The notes under the pieces: model-generated
Seen by the model: only the letters and a program-made list of their open reading frames with translations
The model's database searches: none
Told to the model about the DNA's origin: nothing
Assembly: GCF_011386835.1 (NCBI RefSeq)
Contig: NC_088800.1
Coordinates: 80,106,981 to 80,170,980, forward strand
Direction of reading: 5' to 3'
DNA: 64,000 bases
Source: Chrysemys picta bellii
Lineage: Eukaryota > Chordata > Testudines > Emydidae
Translations under genes and position numbers: made by a program
In this document: positions 23,663 through 34,765 of the stretch, in pieces
Layout: each line of letters begins with the position of its first letter
Position numbering within the stretch: the stretch's first letter is position 1

Positions 23663-24051
23663 CAGTGGCGGATTAATGATTTTGCCGCCCCTAGGCCTGA
23701 AATAATTGCCGCCCCTCCCGCCCCTGGCTCTGCCCTGACTCCACCCTTTTCCCGCCCCCATTCCAACCCCTTCCCCAAAGTCCCCGCCCCAACTCCGCCC
23801 CTCCCTGCCCCTATTGGATCCCTTCCCCAAATCCCCGCCCCGGCCCCGCCTATTCCCCCAGCACACCGTGTTCCCCCTGTTTCATGGCGCAAGTGCTGGG
23901 AGGGAGGGAAGAGAAACAGGACGCGGCGGTGCGCTCGCGGAGGAGGCGGAGGCGAGCTGGAGTGGGGGGGGGCGGGGAGGGGAGCTTCTCCATGGATGCT
24001 CAAATTTGCCGCCCCTGCAAATTTGTCGGCCTAGGCGATAATACGCCACTG
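23663..24051. mobile_element. Non-autonomous hAT element with perfect TSD
   Basis: Termini cagtggcggattaat and gataatacgccactg form an imperfect inverted repeat (core CAGTGGCG). The 8-bp duplication cctgttgt is perfect at 23655-23662 and 24052-24059. The 389-bp body is GC-rich with many 'gccccttccccaaa' variants and 'ttgccgcccct' near both ends. There is no transposase. The perfect duplication suggests a young insertion. Confidence 0.9.
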
Positions 24052-24274
24052 CCTGTTGTCAAAGTGTAATTCCAATCCTGGCCCTTTAAAATTGTTCCCT
24101 GTTTTGCAAGAGGTTTCCTGCCTTGTCAGGTCAATTCCATTGACTAGCAATGAGTCCCCAGTAAAGGGACACTCCTCTATCTGCAGGACAAGAGGAATTT
24201 TATAGGGCCAGGTCTGTAGAGTTCAAAAAGCACCCGAAAACATGGCATGGTGGAGGTTCCATGTTTAGTCTCTC

Positions 24275-24350
24275 TGGACCTGATCCAAAACCCATTGACG
24301 GCAAAGGACAGACTCCCACTGACTTCACTGAGTTTCAAATCAGGCCCACT
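24275..24350. repeat. Relic of palindromic 'cactgacttcactgag' family
   Basis: It reads 'ggacctgatccaaaacccat', 'cccactgacttcactgagtt' and 'tcaaatcaggccc', matching both arms and the centre of the dispersed fold-back family. Confidence 0.5.
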
Positions 24351-25049
24351 ATAAATTCCTCAGCAAATCTGCGCGGTTCACAGGTCAGGAGATGATTTTC
24401 TAAACACTCTGGCTGCAAACTCCACCTGGGATCTGAGACAGCAAAGGCTATTCAGAGCTTCACTTCCAATTTTGCTGAAGATGCACAAGCCAGAGATAGA
24501 TTGGTGCCTCACTGGAGTGGTACTGCAGGACTAACAGGAGTAAAAAAAAGTGGTTTGCGTCAGTGAAAAGAGCTGACGTGACTTGGGAAGACGCGGGAGC
24601 AGATATGTGGTGAGGCAGAAATTGCCATTTCTTAAACTGTTACTTTTCTGGTCACAGTGACATTTTCATTAACATACCCACTGGAGCTAGCAGCGGGCTG
24701 GACACAGATCTCATTTCTGGGAAATTCCCAAGCCACACGTCAGTGATCTGAGACACCCCTGTGATCTGAGATCACAGACATGCCCGTTCTCCTATCATCC
24801 CCTCAAGGTGGTAAAAAACATTGTAGCCAGCTTTGGGTGACGCAAACGTTAAAAATTGGGGACCAGAGATAATTGTGGGAGACGCATGCTTGTATTAACT
24901 GAATTCCCACATCCAAAGAGCATGGGGCGGGCAGAACACGGTAGCCCAAAGCAGATCCGAAGGCAGCCGCTGCACTGGTTGTGGGGACAGAGCCAAAAAC
25001 GCAACCCCAAGAGATGATCGTACTCCTTTCTAGGTTGCAAGAGGGACAT

Positions 25050-25135
25050 TTTCAAAAGTACCTAGAAGCCCAAGTCCCACTGAAAGTCCATAGGGCTTCT
25101 GTTCCTAAATCCCTTAGCCACTTTTGAAAATTTCC
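25050..25135. repeat. Palindromic 'ttttcaaaagtacctag' repeat
   Basis: Arms 'attttcaaaagtacctagaa' and 'gccacttttgaaaatttccc' are inverted around 'cccactgaaagtccataggg'. It is a fold-back relic with both arms present. Confidence 0.6.
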
Positions 25136-25278
25136 CCCAGACTCTCATGAATGAATGCATCATTATTAATAGTTAGTGACCCATGGTCACTAGGACAGAC
25201 AGACAGTAAAATGTAGTGGCAAGCATGAAAACTATTGTCATGGCAGGAACACCAAGGCGCAGCGTCTACTCTCAGAGA

Positions 25279-25560
25279 CACTGGTGTTACCCAGCTGAAG
25301 CCAGTGGACTGACTCTATTTTACATTGGGGTAACAGAGCAGCCTCAGGCTTTCTGGGCCTGGTTCTGATGTCCGTTATTCCATTTGACTGCTGGGCAGCT
25401 CTGTCGATTTCAATGGAATTGTGCCTGATTTACACCAGTCAGAGCAGAATGAGACTCTCGGGTTAGATGAGAAGGTTTGCAGCTATGCTGGCTTCTCATT
25501 TACACAGAGTTTACACCAGAATGAGGCCATTGATCTCAGTGACGACTACACCAGTGTAAC
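25279..25560. repeat. Two or more relics of the palindromic 'ttacaccag' family
   Basis: The stretch contains 'actggtgttacccagctgaa', 'cctggttctgatgtccgtta', 'tttcaatggaattgtgcctg', 'atttacaccagtcagagcag' and 'gactacaccagtgtaac'. Several arms in alternating orientation indicate at least two overlapping copies. Confidence 0.5.
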
Positions 25561-27729
25561 TAAGAAGCGAAGGCAGTCTTTTAATGCCTGCGAGTAACTG
25601 CCTATTCTGTTAACTGCTCCGGTAGCTGGCCAGAAAGGCAGAGGCCTCAGTAACCCTACAGGAGTTCTGCAGATTTCCTCACCAACCTCTCCTCCAGGAA
25701 TGTTTAGATACCTGCCATGGGGCCTCAGAGACGGACAGACAGAGGCATTCCTAAGGGAGAGCAAATGGATTTGTGTGGCGGACGTCCTGTGGACGCGTGT
25801 GTGTGTGGTACGGTATGTCTGTGGGTTGGATGTTATTGCGTGTGCGATGCTCCATATATGTCTCTGTGTGTTTCCATGTGCCAGTGTATGTGGGGATGGA
25901 TGTGTTAACACAACACGTGAGTGTGAGTTTGTGGGTGTGAAACAGAGGGGAACATTGAGAACACTGCTCTCTGGATCTGGCTGGGCCTCTCCGGGGGAAC
26001 AAGTAAAAACAAGAGAACTTATAGAAATTCAAGGAGACAATTACAGCGGACGGCATTAGGGCTTGTCACTAGTGCTTAGTACCAGTGGGCACAAAGAGGT
26101 ACCAAGCAGCCAGGGGCGATGGCTGTGCTGGGAGATACAAGGGGGGGCTGGGACTGACTGGACTGTCAACGGCAGTAACCAGTGGGGAAGTGGACAAAGC
26201 AATGACAGGAGGATGGGGCTACAGGAAGGAGGTGCTGAGACGCCCAGCAGAGCATGGGCAAAGGGCCGTCTACCCTTCCAGCCCCAACAGCGAATTGAGC
26301 CAGGGATATTAACCCTTGCACATGCAGGGGGCAGCCTAGAAATGGGGCGAAGGGGAAATGAGGTTACCTCTTGGCCATTTTCAGCTGCGGCCTACATTTG
26401 TCTTGCCCAGCCTAGCATCGCTAGAGCCCTTTAGTGCAGCTGGTTCAAGGGATAGGCTATGGAGCCCTTCACCTCGCTCACTGATGCTACCGTGCGATGG
26501 CTACCAAGAGATGCGACCGTCTGACGGCTGCCCTGTGGCCTCTGCAAAATGCACTGGTGGCTCCAGTCCAGTTCCCAAGCGTCTACACCACAAAACCAGC
26601 CCGAGGATGTAGTGTTAATTGGCACCCACCTTGGCAAGGAAAGGAGTGCACGGGCAGTAGGCCTGTGCCTCCTGTCTGGCTCTAGCTGAGTGCAGAATCT
26701 GGCCTGAAGATTTTGCTTCCCTCTCCCTTCTCTAGAGGCAAAAGTCAAGGGCACGGCCGGTGGAGGGGGAGAGGACAGTGTGGATGGGACGTTTGCCCTA
26801 TCGCCTCTTGTGCTGCGCTCATTCTGTGCAGGAAGGACTGCGCCCACCGGAGCTGTCAGGCTGACATCTTGCACCAGCCCTTAGTACAGTCCAAGGCGAC
26901 TAGCTGTCATGTTAGGGGTGCGGAACAGGGATGCTTGAGGCCGGCTCAGGCGTTTGCGATGCTAACACTAGTGTACGCTACATGTAAGCTCTACCTGCCC
27001 CGTGACTCTTTAATACCTGTACTGTTTAGGAATTAACATGCAGTGCCCTTGGATGGCGGGTCATACGCTGGGGGTCTCAGAAGGGAGAGAGACCTGACCT
27101 GGGGTGAGTTAAGCGAGGGATAAATTCCCCTCTCTCTGTGAAGTCGTGCCAGTGGCTCTTGCTCATCCAGATTCCATGGGCCTGCGCCTCGCTCACCCCA
27201 GTGTCAAGCAGAAGCCGCTCCGGGAAACTCAGCTGAATTGCATGGGGATGAAACTGGAGTAAGTGGGGCTGGTCTGGACCTGGGTCCCCTGCTTTTGTAG
27301 GCTCCGTTCAGCTCAGCAGTGTGAGCGTAATGCTCTTTCGTTTCGTTTTATTTGGGCTTCTGAGCTGAACCAGGAGCTTTACGCTGCTTTCCCAGCGGCC
27401 ACGTTCTGCGAGGTATCTGGCGCGCTGGAAAGACGATGAGTTGTTGCCTTTCTGTTGCAGAATAACGTTCGTTAGTCTCAGTGACTGTACTGCTCGACTA
27501 GGTGTCCTGTTGCAGAGCGGATGATTGTGCGATCGCTCAGCACGGTGCGGAGGAGTGAAGTTGATCTCTGGAGCTAAATCTTGACCCTGAGCGCCAGGTC
27601 TCCAGAGGGTGCTGGGCAGGGGAACTTTAATCTCATTAAACCTGCAGTGGACGAGGAGCCGACTCCATGTTCTGCGGATGCCCCGAGCCACCCCGCTTCG
27701 TCGCTGACTCCTGCATCACGCTGCGCAGA
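25561..27729. other. No gene recognised
   Basis: It contains a loosely GT-rich patch (about 25.79-25.93 kb) that creates Cys/Val-rich ORFs on both strands. A further palindromic-family scrap is near 27.18-27.26 kb. No domain-bearing ORF. Confidence 0.45.
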
Positions 27730-27965
27730 GGGCTCGAAATAAACTCCGGATGTCAGGATGATAAAGCCGCGGCGGGTTCTCCGGAGGCAGGCTCGGCAGC
27801 CAGAGCGGCTCCCGTAATTAATGGCGTTGCTGAGCACTTCCCAGCCAGGCTATGAATAAAACATTCCATCCGCGGGACCCAAAGTTTGAAAAATCTCTTC
27901 TTTCTGTTAATTATATTTGAAGGCACAATGGGCATTTATTATTTTCTCTTCCCACTTAATCAGGG
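27730..27965. promoter_or_regulatory. Candidate conserved non-coding DNA
   Basis: A non-repetitive block: GC-rich on the left ('gccgcggcgggttctccgga'), then AT-rich with 'cccgtaattaatggcg', 'gctatgaataaaacattcca', 'ctgttaattatatttgaagg' and 'gggcatttattattttctct'. The texture is that of developmental enhancers with homeodomain sites. Function is inferred, not shown. Confidence 0.25.
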
Positions 27966-28928
27966 GAGTGAAATCTGGTCTTGGGTCCTACCCACATCCT
28001 TACTGATGGGAGCCATAGCATTTGCTCATAGGACCATGTCTTAGCAAGCCAGAGCCACGGCATGCTGTGGAGAGTTTCAAGCAATGCTCTCTTGCTCCAC
28101 TCTCTCGCCTCCCTCCGAGAAAGCACCGGCCTCCTCGACATTTTCACAGGCAGGCAAGGGTGCGTGGAGGGGTTTTGCTACGGTCAACGGATCCTGGTGA
28201 AACTCAGATTTCAAGATGCTTCCTTGGAAACAAACCCACCCAGGGCCTGTGTCTCAGATCCTGTTCCGGATACATCGCCCCGGAATAGTCTCCCTTCACT
28301 CCCCACCCAAAATGCATCGGACACACAATAGAACTGGATCCAAGAACAGACTTTGGCCCACAGGCTGGTTATTTCCTACCTTCTTCAGGCATCTCCCTCC
28401 CAGATTAACATCCCGAAGTCCCAATCTGTATAAATGCGGAGGAGCCTGCTACTGACTGCATGTGGGTGGGTACCGCAAAACCCAAGAACCGCATGCACAA
28501 GTTGTCCTAATTTTTGGCGTGTCATGGTGCAGCTTTGATGCCCTCTTTCCATCCTGGCCTCGTCCCAGTCTAACTCCTCTCTTCACACGTGCTTTCAAGA
28601 ACAAGGGTGATCTGGCCACCGACACGGGCACGCAAACCTATTTGTGTGCAGCCCTACCGAGGAAAGCCAAACGATTCCTAACACTAGTGCGGGACTGATG
28701 AGGACAGTAGAGGCAGATTGGTTCTCCTGAGGCTTCCCAAGGCTGCCACTTTTATAATAAGGGGGAAAGTGAAAGACAAGATGAAGAAGCTGGAGCATCC
28801 CCTCATCTTCTTTCCATTTTATGTGTGGATTATTTCCTTCCCACATGTTAGCCCGTAAGCCTTAGAGGCTACATTTGAAGACCACCCAGAAACTATAGCT
28901 AGTACAGAATGCAGCTGTTTGTTCTGGC
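27966..28928. other. No gene recognised
   Basis: Unique DNA with short ORFs and no named repeat. Confidence 0.5.
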
Positions 28929-29177
28929 CAGGTCCGGCTCCAGGCACCAGCTGAGCAAGCAGGTGCTTGGGGCGGCCAATGGGAAGGGGCGGCACGTTGG
29001 GCTCTTCAGCGGCAATTCGGCAGCGGGTCCCTCGGTCCTTCTTGGAGGGAAGGACCTGCCGCCAAATTGCCGCCGAAGAAGAAAGCAGCGCGGCACGGTG
29101 GAGCTGCAGCTGATCACGATCGTGGCATTTCCCCCCCCCCGCCGCTTGGGGTGGCAAAAACCCTGGAGCCGGCCCTG
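28929..29177. mobile_element. Non-autonomous hAT element with perfect TSD
   Basis: Termini caggtccggctccagg and cctggagccggccctg are a 16-bp inverted repeat with one mismatch. The 8-bp duplication gttctggc is perfect at 28921-28928 and 29178-29185. Length is 249 bp, GC-rich, with 'gcaggtgcttggggcggcca' near the left end and 'ccgccgcttggggtggcaaa' near the right. It is a close relative of the element at 60230-60646, which shares the same termini. Confidence 0.92.
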
Positions 29178-30371
29178 GTTCTGGCAGAGAGCAGATTACA
29201 ACAGTGCTCCTTAATTTGCACTGCCTTCCACTTCACTTCTCAGTGCCATTGCAGGTGATGGCTTTAACCAATAACGCCCTAATCTGTTTTGGCCTTGGGG
29301 GTCTCAGAGCCCTTTTCTCTCTGTGGAAAAATTTGACGGTCCCCTGGGTCAGTGGGGACGGAGCTAGAGGCAGGACATTTTCCACAAAAAGTCCTCAATT
29401 CTGCAAATCGGTTCCATTGTAGTGAGTTCTCGAGACCTGGGTGAAGTCTTCAGCTTCAATTCTTCATAGCCAGCAGTGATGGCAGGTAAGGGGAGAAGGT
29501 GAAATCATCTCATTGACTCATATATAATGCTGCAGAAGAAACGGCTGCTTTGAAGCCCCATTTTGTTTCTTCCTTCTGAGAACCTGACAAATTGGTCGTA
29601 TCAAATGACTCTGAGGACCCCTCTTTACAACCACTTTTCCCGTAATATTCATGACTCCTTGATTGCCCCTGGAATTTTTTCCTCCCTCCACCTAGCTTGG
29701 CACGGTCACCATTAAAAAAATCAATTGTTTCCTGTCCAACGTCTACTTATATGGGGGAAATGAGATGCCACTGTGTGATGCTCATTGGCAAACGGTGACC
29801 ACAGGCCATGGCATTTCTTTGGTCCCAGCTCTGCTTCATCAATAGGCTTTCTTCCACTCTCTCCAAGAGTGAGTTCTGACAGCGCTGAAAGGATGGCCAG
29901 GCCCTGTGCTGGACAAGGACAATCATGACCCGGCAACAGAATAATCAGCCACCGGTAAATCCAGTGCCTTGCCCGCAGCTCCCTAGTTTGATTCACCAGA
30001 CTGGATCTCTCTTGTAGCAGGACACATGTCAGGTGGGGTCCATGAATCCTCTGCAATTGTTTATCACATCCACTCTCATTACACGTGCCAAGACATGGAA
30101 CGTGAGCAGGAGGGCGCATGGATTTTTTCCCTGTTAAATAAATAAAGATCTAGTAAACCCAACACCTGTTACCTAAAGAACCAGATAGTTCACTCTCAAT
30201 AATTAATGCTCCCATTGGCTTTAAAAGTAATTTCTCCTGAGATCAGCCCCCACCTGCCTGCACCAGCACCACTGAAATTTGCATCTCATGATACCCAATA
30301 TGGTCTCTCACCCACACATGCCCTTAGTTCTTTGATCTCCTGGCAGTGTCAACCAGAGCTGGACATGGTCT
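29178..30371. other. No gene recognised
   Basis: The 132-aa minus-strand ORF here (29721-30119) has no recognisable domain. No named repeat. Confidence 0.45.
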
Positions 30372-30496
30372 TAGGGTGACCAGATGTCCCGATTTTTATA
30401 GGGACAGTCCCAATTTTTGGGTCTTTTTCTTATATAGGCTCCTATTACCCCCCCACCCCCGTCCCAATTTTTCACATTTGCTGTTTGGTCACCCTA
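30372..30496 (+). mobile_element. Non-autonomous hAT-type MITE, TAGGGTGA family
   Basis: Termini TAGGGTGAccag and ttggTCACCCTA. The 8-bp target duplication is catggtct (30364-30371) and catggtcc (30497-30504), one mismatch. Full length, 125 bp. Confidence 0.9.
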
Positions 30497-31419
30497 CATG
30501 GTCCTGATATTGTGGTTCATTAGTAGCTATAGTGTTCCAAGGATGGTTGGCTTGGTCTTCAGGAGATGGGACAGCACTGGTCAGATAGGCTGGTCCTCAC
30601 ACCTGCTGTCCTGATGCTCCATTGCTTCGTAAAGCCAAGGAGGGTAATTTTTGGCAGATGCAAAGTCCCTTTGGCCAAGGAGCAATGGTGGATAATAACA
30701 ACAGGAGCTGGGCTCAGATGTTCACTGATTATTGGCTCCTGGGTTCCTTTGTCTCATTTGCTAAAGTAACGACCATGGTTCACTGCAGTACAATGTATGT
30801 TTCAGACCCCATTAGCCTAGATGTGGAGGTAGAAGAAAAGAATGTAGGTCAGGAGCATCTATACCAAAAGGCAGGTCACGAGCCACCAATGGGTCGTGGG
30901 AAGGTTCTAGATAGTTTCCAGGCTGGTGCAGAGAAGAAGACAGGCAGGGGAAGAGGGCTAGAGAGCAAGCCTGCCCCATACGCACCCCACAGTGGCAAAT
31001 CCTGTCCCAAGAGGCTGGGCCTGGCTTCCCACTCCAGGTGTTACAACCTGGCACACAGGTCACACCACCACTCAGGTTTGGCCTAGTCACCCTCCATCAC
31101 TGAGGTTGGGCCAAACCAGAGTGGTGCAGCAGCTCCAGGCACCAGGCCACTTGCCTGGAGCGGGAAGCCAGGCTCAGCTCCGTAAGCTAGGAGCCGCTGC
31201 TGGGTGAGTGCAGGTTGGGCTCACTCTCCAGCAGCCCACCCCAGGGCCTCCCCTCTGCACCAGGCTGGGATTAGGGTTGTGGTGCCTGGGCAGAGGGTAC
31301 TGCTGTGGGTGGTCACTGCCCCCTCGGCAGGGCAAGAAGGAGGAGGCAGCAGTGGAGGGGTAGGATGCTGGCTTCTGATTTTGGGGCTCCCCACATGAAT
31401 CTGTATCCTGGGTGAGTCC
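30497..31419. other. No gene recognised
   Basis: The 154-aa ORF (30622-31086) has no recognisable domain. No named repeat before the hAT terminus that follows. Confidence 0.45.
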
Positions 31420-31478
31420 CAAACAATGACACAACACAGTTGATGGGTTGTCTTAGTAAAACAGTTGAGAACCATTGC
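31420..31478. mobile_element. Right end of a truncated hAT-like element
   Basis: The run 'gtaaaacagttgagaaccat' ends at 'attg'. This is the inverse of the common hAT terminus CARTGGTTCTCAAC. The matching left terminus was not found upstream, so the element is 5'-truncated or rearranged. Confidence 0.45.
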
Positions 31479-31505
31479 CATAGACAGCAGCTGTTGCAAG
31501 GTCAC

Positions 31506-31762
31506 ATGAGCCAGCGGCTAGGACGCTGGACTCCCGCGCCCTACGTTCAATTTCTGGCCTTACCACTGACCTGCTGCGTGACCTTGGGCAGGTTTCTTTA
31601 CCTCTCTGTGTCTTTTGGTTTCTTCTTTCTGTTTGCTCTAGTTAGCATGTAAACCCTTTGGTAACATGTGTATTTCACTACATGTTTGTACAGCACCTTG
31701 CACAATGGGGCTGCAATCTCGAGTGGGGCTACAGGGGCTTCTGTGCTTCAAATAAAAAATAA
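31506..31762 (+). repeat. MIR/CORE-like SINE, near complete
   Basis: Head 'gagccagcggctaggacgct' and box-B-like 'acgttcaatttctggcctta' are followed by 'gcgtgaccttgggcaggttt' and the 3' module 'tgtacagcaccttgcacaat'. It ends in an AT-rich tail with 'aaataaaaaataat'. Confidence 0.8.
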
Positions 31763-32059
31763 TCTTGAGCAGTCAAGGACAGGGATGAAGAAGGGTCAAA
31801 AGGCCGGGTTCTGAGAAGAGGAGGCTTAGAGGTTAGGATTTAATTGTTGTATTAAAGAAAGTCATAGGCCAGGGAGGAAAGGTGGGTCTTGAAAAGAGAG
31901 CCAGGAATTCCCGCATGGCCTGGAGAAGCTGTTGTAGACGGCTGAGGCAGCCTGAGGGACGGGTCTGCTGCTCTTTGTGGAGATGGGTGTGCATTGTGAG
32001 GGACAGAAGAAGCTTTGCTGTCCAGAGAGGAGGCACCGTTGACTTGGAAGGGCTGTGGT

Positions 32060-32365
32060 CAGGGTAGAATACATGGAAGCCCTTGAAAAAATTATAACGG
32101 GCTTCAAAAAAGAACTAGCTACGTCCATGGAGGATAGGTCCATCAATGGCTATTAGCCAAGATGGTGAGAGATGCAACCCCATGCTCTGGGCGTTCCTAG
32201 TCTCTGATTGCCAGAAGCTGGGAGGGAGGACAGGGGATGGATCACTCAATGATTGCCTGTTCCATTCATTCCCTCTGAAGCACTTGGCATTGGCCAGTCG
32301 GAAGACAGGATACTGGGCTAGCTGGACCATTGGTTTGTGCCAGTGTGGCCGTTCTTATATTCTTA
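32060..32365 (+). mobile_element. CR1 LINE 3' end, sense
   Basis: It includes 'gggcttcaaaaaagaactag', 'ggataggtccatcaatggct' and the stop 'attagcc', i.e. the last codons of CR1 ORF2. The CR1 3' UTR follows ('gaagacaggatactgggcta', 'ggccgttcttatattctta'). It parallels 45.78-46.03 kb base for base through most of its length. 5'-truncated. Confidence 0.85.
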
Positions 32366-32747
32366 ACAAATGATCTGAGAACAGCATGTAAACCTTCATG
32401 TCCTTGGGAGCTGGAAGGCGCCTGTGGTGGTTCTGGTCCAAAGCCCTTTGACGTCAATGGAAAGGCTCCCATTGACTGCAATAAGCACTGGATTAGACCC
32501 AATGGCTCTGCACCAGCCCAGTGCATTCTTCAGCAATGCTGAGCTTTTGGATTCAAAAGGCCTGTAAGAACGAGGTCATGCGTTAACCCTTGCACCGCCG
32601 CTGCTGGGTGTTAGCATACCAAGGCCCGGATGTATCTAAAATGATTAGCAATGGCATTCCTTCTACTTCAGAGCAGTTGGGTGCTTGAGTCGGCTGGATC
32701 AGCAGCAGACAAAGCTCCTTGGTGCCAAACTCAGGCTACGTCTAGGA

Positions 32748-34559
32748 CGGTGGTCACCAACCGGTAGATCCATCGCGGAGCCTCTGCCTGTCGATTGCAG
32801 TCTCTGGCTGCACAGCGGGGCTGAAGCAAGCTCCCCGCCTGCCTTGGCCCCACGCCGCTCCCGGAAGAAACTGGCACGTCCCTACGTGGGGAGAGGGTGG
32901 GGGTCTCCGCGCACTGCTCCTGCCTGTAGGCACCGTCCCCACAGCTCCCATTGGCCGGGAACGGGGAACTGTGGCCAATGGGAGCTGCAGAGGTGCTGCC
33001 TACAGGGAGGGGCAGCACATGGAGCCCAGGGGCCGCAGGGACGAGACGGCAGCTTCCAGGAGCGGCATGGGGTCAGGGCAGGCAGGGACCCTGCCTTAGC
33101 CCTGCTGCGTCGCCCACCGGGAGCAGCCCGAGCTAAGCGCCACCCAGCAGGAGCCTGCACCCTTCCTGCACCAACCCCCTACCCCAGCCCTGAGCCCCCT
33201 CCCGCACCCAAACTCCCTCCCAGAGCCCACACCTCCTCCTGCACCCCAACCCCCTACCCCAGCCCTGAGCCCCCTCCCACACCCAAACTCCCTCCCAGAG
33301 CTCACACCTCCTCCTGCACCCCAACCCCCTGCCCCAGCCCTGAGCCCCCTCCTACACCCAAACTCCCTCCCAGAGCCCACACCTCCTCCTGCACCCCAAC
33401 CCCCTACCCCAGCCCTGAGCCCCCTCCCGCACCCAAACTCCCTCCCAGAGCCCACACCTCCTCCTGCACCCCAACCCCCTGCCCCAGCCCTGAGCCCCCT
33501 CCTGCACCCAAACTCCCTCCCAGAGCTCACACCTCCTCCTGCACCCCAACCCCCTACCCCAGCCCTGAGCCCCCTCCTGCACCCAAACTCCCTCCCAGAG
33601 CCCACACCTCCTCCTGCACCCCAACCCCCTGCCCCAGCCCTGAGCCCCCTCCTACACCCAGACTCCCTCCCAGAGCCCACACCTCCTCCTGCACCCCAAC
33701 CCCCTACCCCAGCCCTGAGCCCCCTCCTACACCCAAACTCCCTCCCAGAGCCCACACCTCCTCCTGCACCCCAACCCCCTGCCCCAGCCCTGAGCCCCCT
33801 CCTGCACCCAAACTCCCTCCCAGAGCTCACACCTCCTCCTGCACCCCAACCCCCTACCCCAGCCCTGAGCCCCCTCCTGCACCCAAACTCCCTCCCAGAG
33901 CCCACACCTCCTCCTGCACCCCAACCCCCTGCCCCAGCCCTGAGCCCCCTCCTACACCCAAACTCCCTCCCAGAGCCCACACCTCCTCCTGCACCCCAAC
34001 CCCCTACCCCAGCCCTGAGCCCCCTCCCACACCCAAACTCCCTCCCAGAGCTCACACCTCCTCCTGCACCCCAACCCCAACCCCAGGCCCCAGCCCTGAG
34101 CCCCCTCCTACACCCAAACTCCCTCCCAGAGCCCACACCTCCTCCTGCACCCCAACCCCCTACCCCAGCCCTGAGCCCCCTCCTACACCCAAACTCCCTC
34201 CCAGAGCCCACATCCCCTCCTGTACCCCAACACTGTGAACCAGCCCTGAGCCCCCTCCCACACCCAAGCTCCCTCCCAGAGCTTGCACCCCTCACCCCCT
34301 CCTGCACCCCAACCCCCGCCCCAGGCTCAGCCCTGAGCCCCCTACCACACTGAATACCTCAGCCCCAGCCCAGAGCCCGCACCCCCTCCTGAACCCCAAC
34401 CCTCTACCCCAGCCCAGTTAAAGTGAGTGAGGGTGAGGGAGAGCGAGCGATGGAGGAAGCAGGGATGATGTGAGTGGAGCTGGGTCTCAGGGAAGGGACA
34501 GGGTAGATCCTGGGTTATTCAAACAGTGATCTTGTGCTTAAAAAGATTGGAGACCACTG
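32748..34559. mobile_element. hAT-like element carrying a large minisatellite
   Basis: Left terminus cggtggtcaccaacc and right terminus gattggagaccactg form a short inverted repeat (CRGTGGTCWCCAA). An 8-bp duplication with one mismatch flanks them: gtctagga at 32740-32747 and gtctaaga at 34560-34567. Both 'tagatcc' and 'aaaaagattgg' subterminal words are typical of short hATs. The 1.8-kb body consists of a 400-bp left region with inverted segments ('agctcccattggcc' and 'ggccaatgggagct', about 32944-32984) followed by a 75-bp tandem array. There is no transposase. Confidence 0.82.
33191..34250. repeat. 75-bp minisatellite, about 14 copies
   Basis: Each unit runs from 'tgagccccct' to 'ccccagccc' and is exactly 75 bp (starts at 33191, 33266, 33341, 33416 and so on). 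Units alternate 'ccccctacc' with 'ccccctgcc' endings, and units 5-7 recur as 9-11, a 300-bp higher-order period. Because 75 is divisible by 3, no frameshift accumulates and both strands stay open, giving spurious 517-aa and 403-aa ORFs rich in Pro or Gly. The last copies (after 34070) are degenerate. It lies wholly inside the hAT-like element at 32748-34559. Confidence 0.93.
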
Positions 34560-34681
34560 GTCTAAGAGCTAGGGTGCGAGCTGGAAATCAACCCTAGCTC
34601 CAAGTGCAGGCACAGCCTGTGAGTCACACAGGGCTTTGTCCCTGTTCTCTTTAGGTCCCCATTCCCCTGTGGTGGGGAGTG

Positions 34682-34765
34682 GCCAGATCCTCAGTTGGCG
34701 TAAGCCGGCATAGTTCTCTTGAAATCGACAGAGCTCTGACAGTTCACGGAAGCTGGGGCTCTGGC
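34682..34765. repeat. Relic of palindromic 'ggccagatcctcag' family
   Basis: It reads 'ggccagatcctcagttggcg', 'taagccggcatagttctctt' and 'gggctctggccc'. Both arms are recognisable but decayed. Confidence 0.45.

Noticed and set aside
32685..34238. 517-aa proline-rich ORF
   Set aside because: It is a read-through of a 75-bp minisatellite whose unit is divisible by three. The opposite strand is open as well, and the whole array lies inside a transposon.
33191..34250. CRISPR-like array
   Set aside because: Units are contiguous with no unique spacers, and the genome is vertebrate. It is a minisatellite.
33096..34307. 403-aa glycine-rich ORF, minus strand
   Set aside because: Same tandem array read on the other strand; no domain and no independent evidence.
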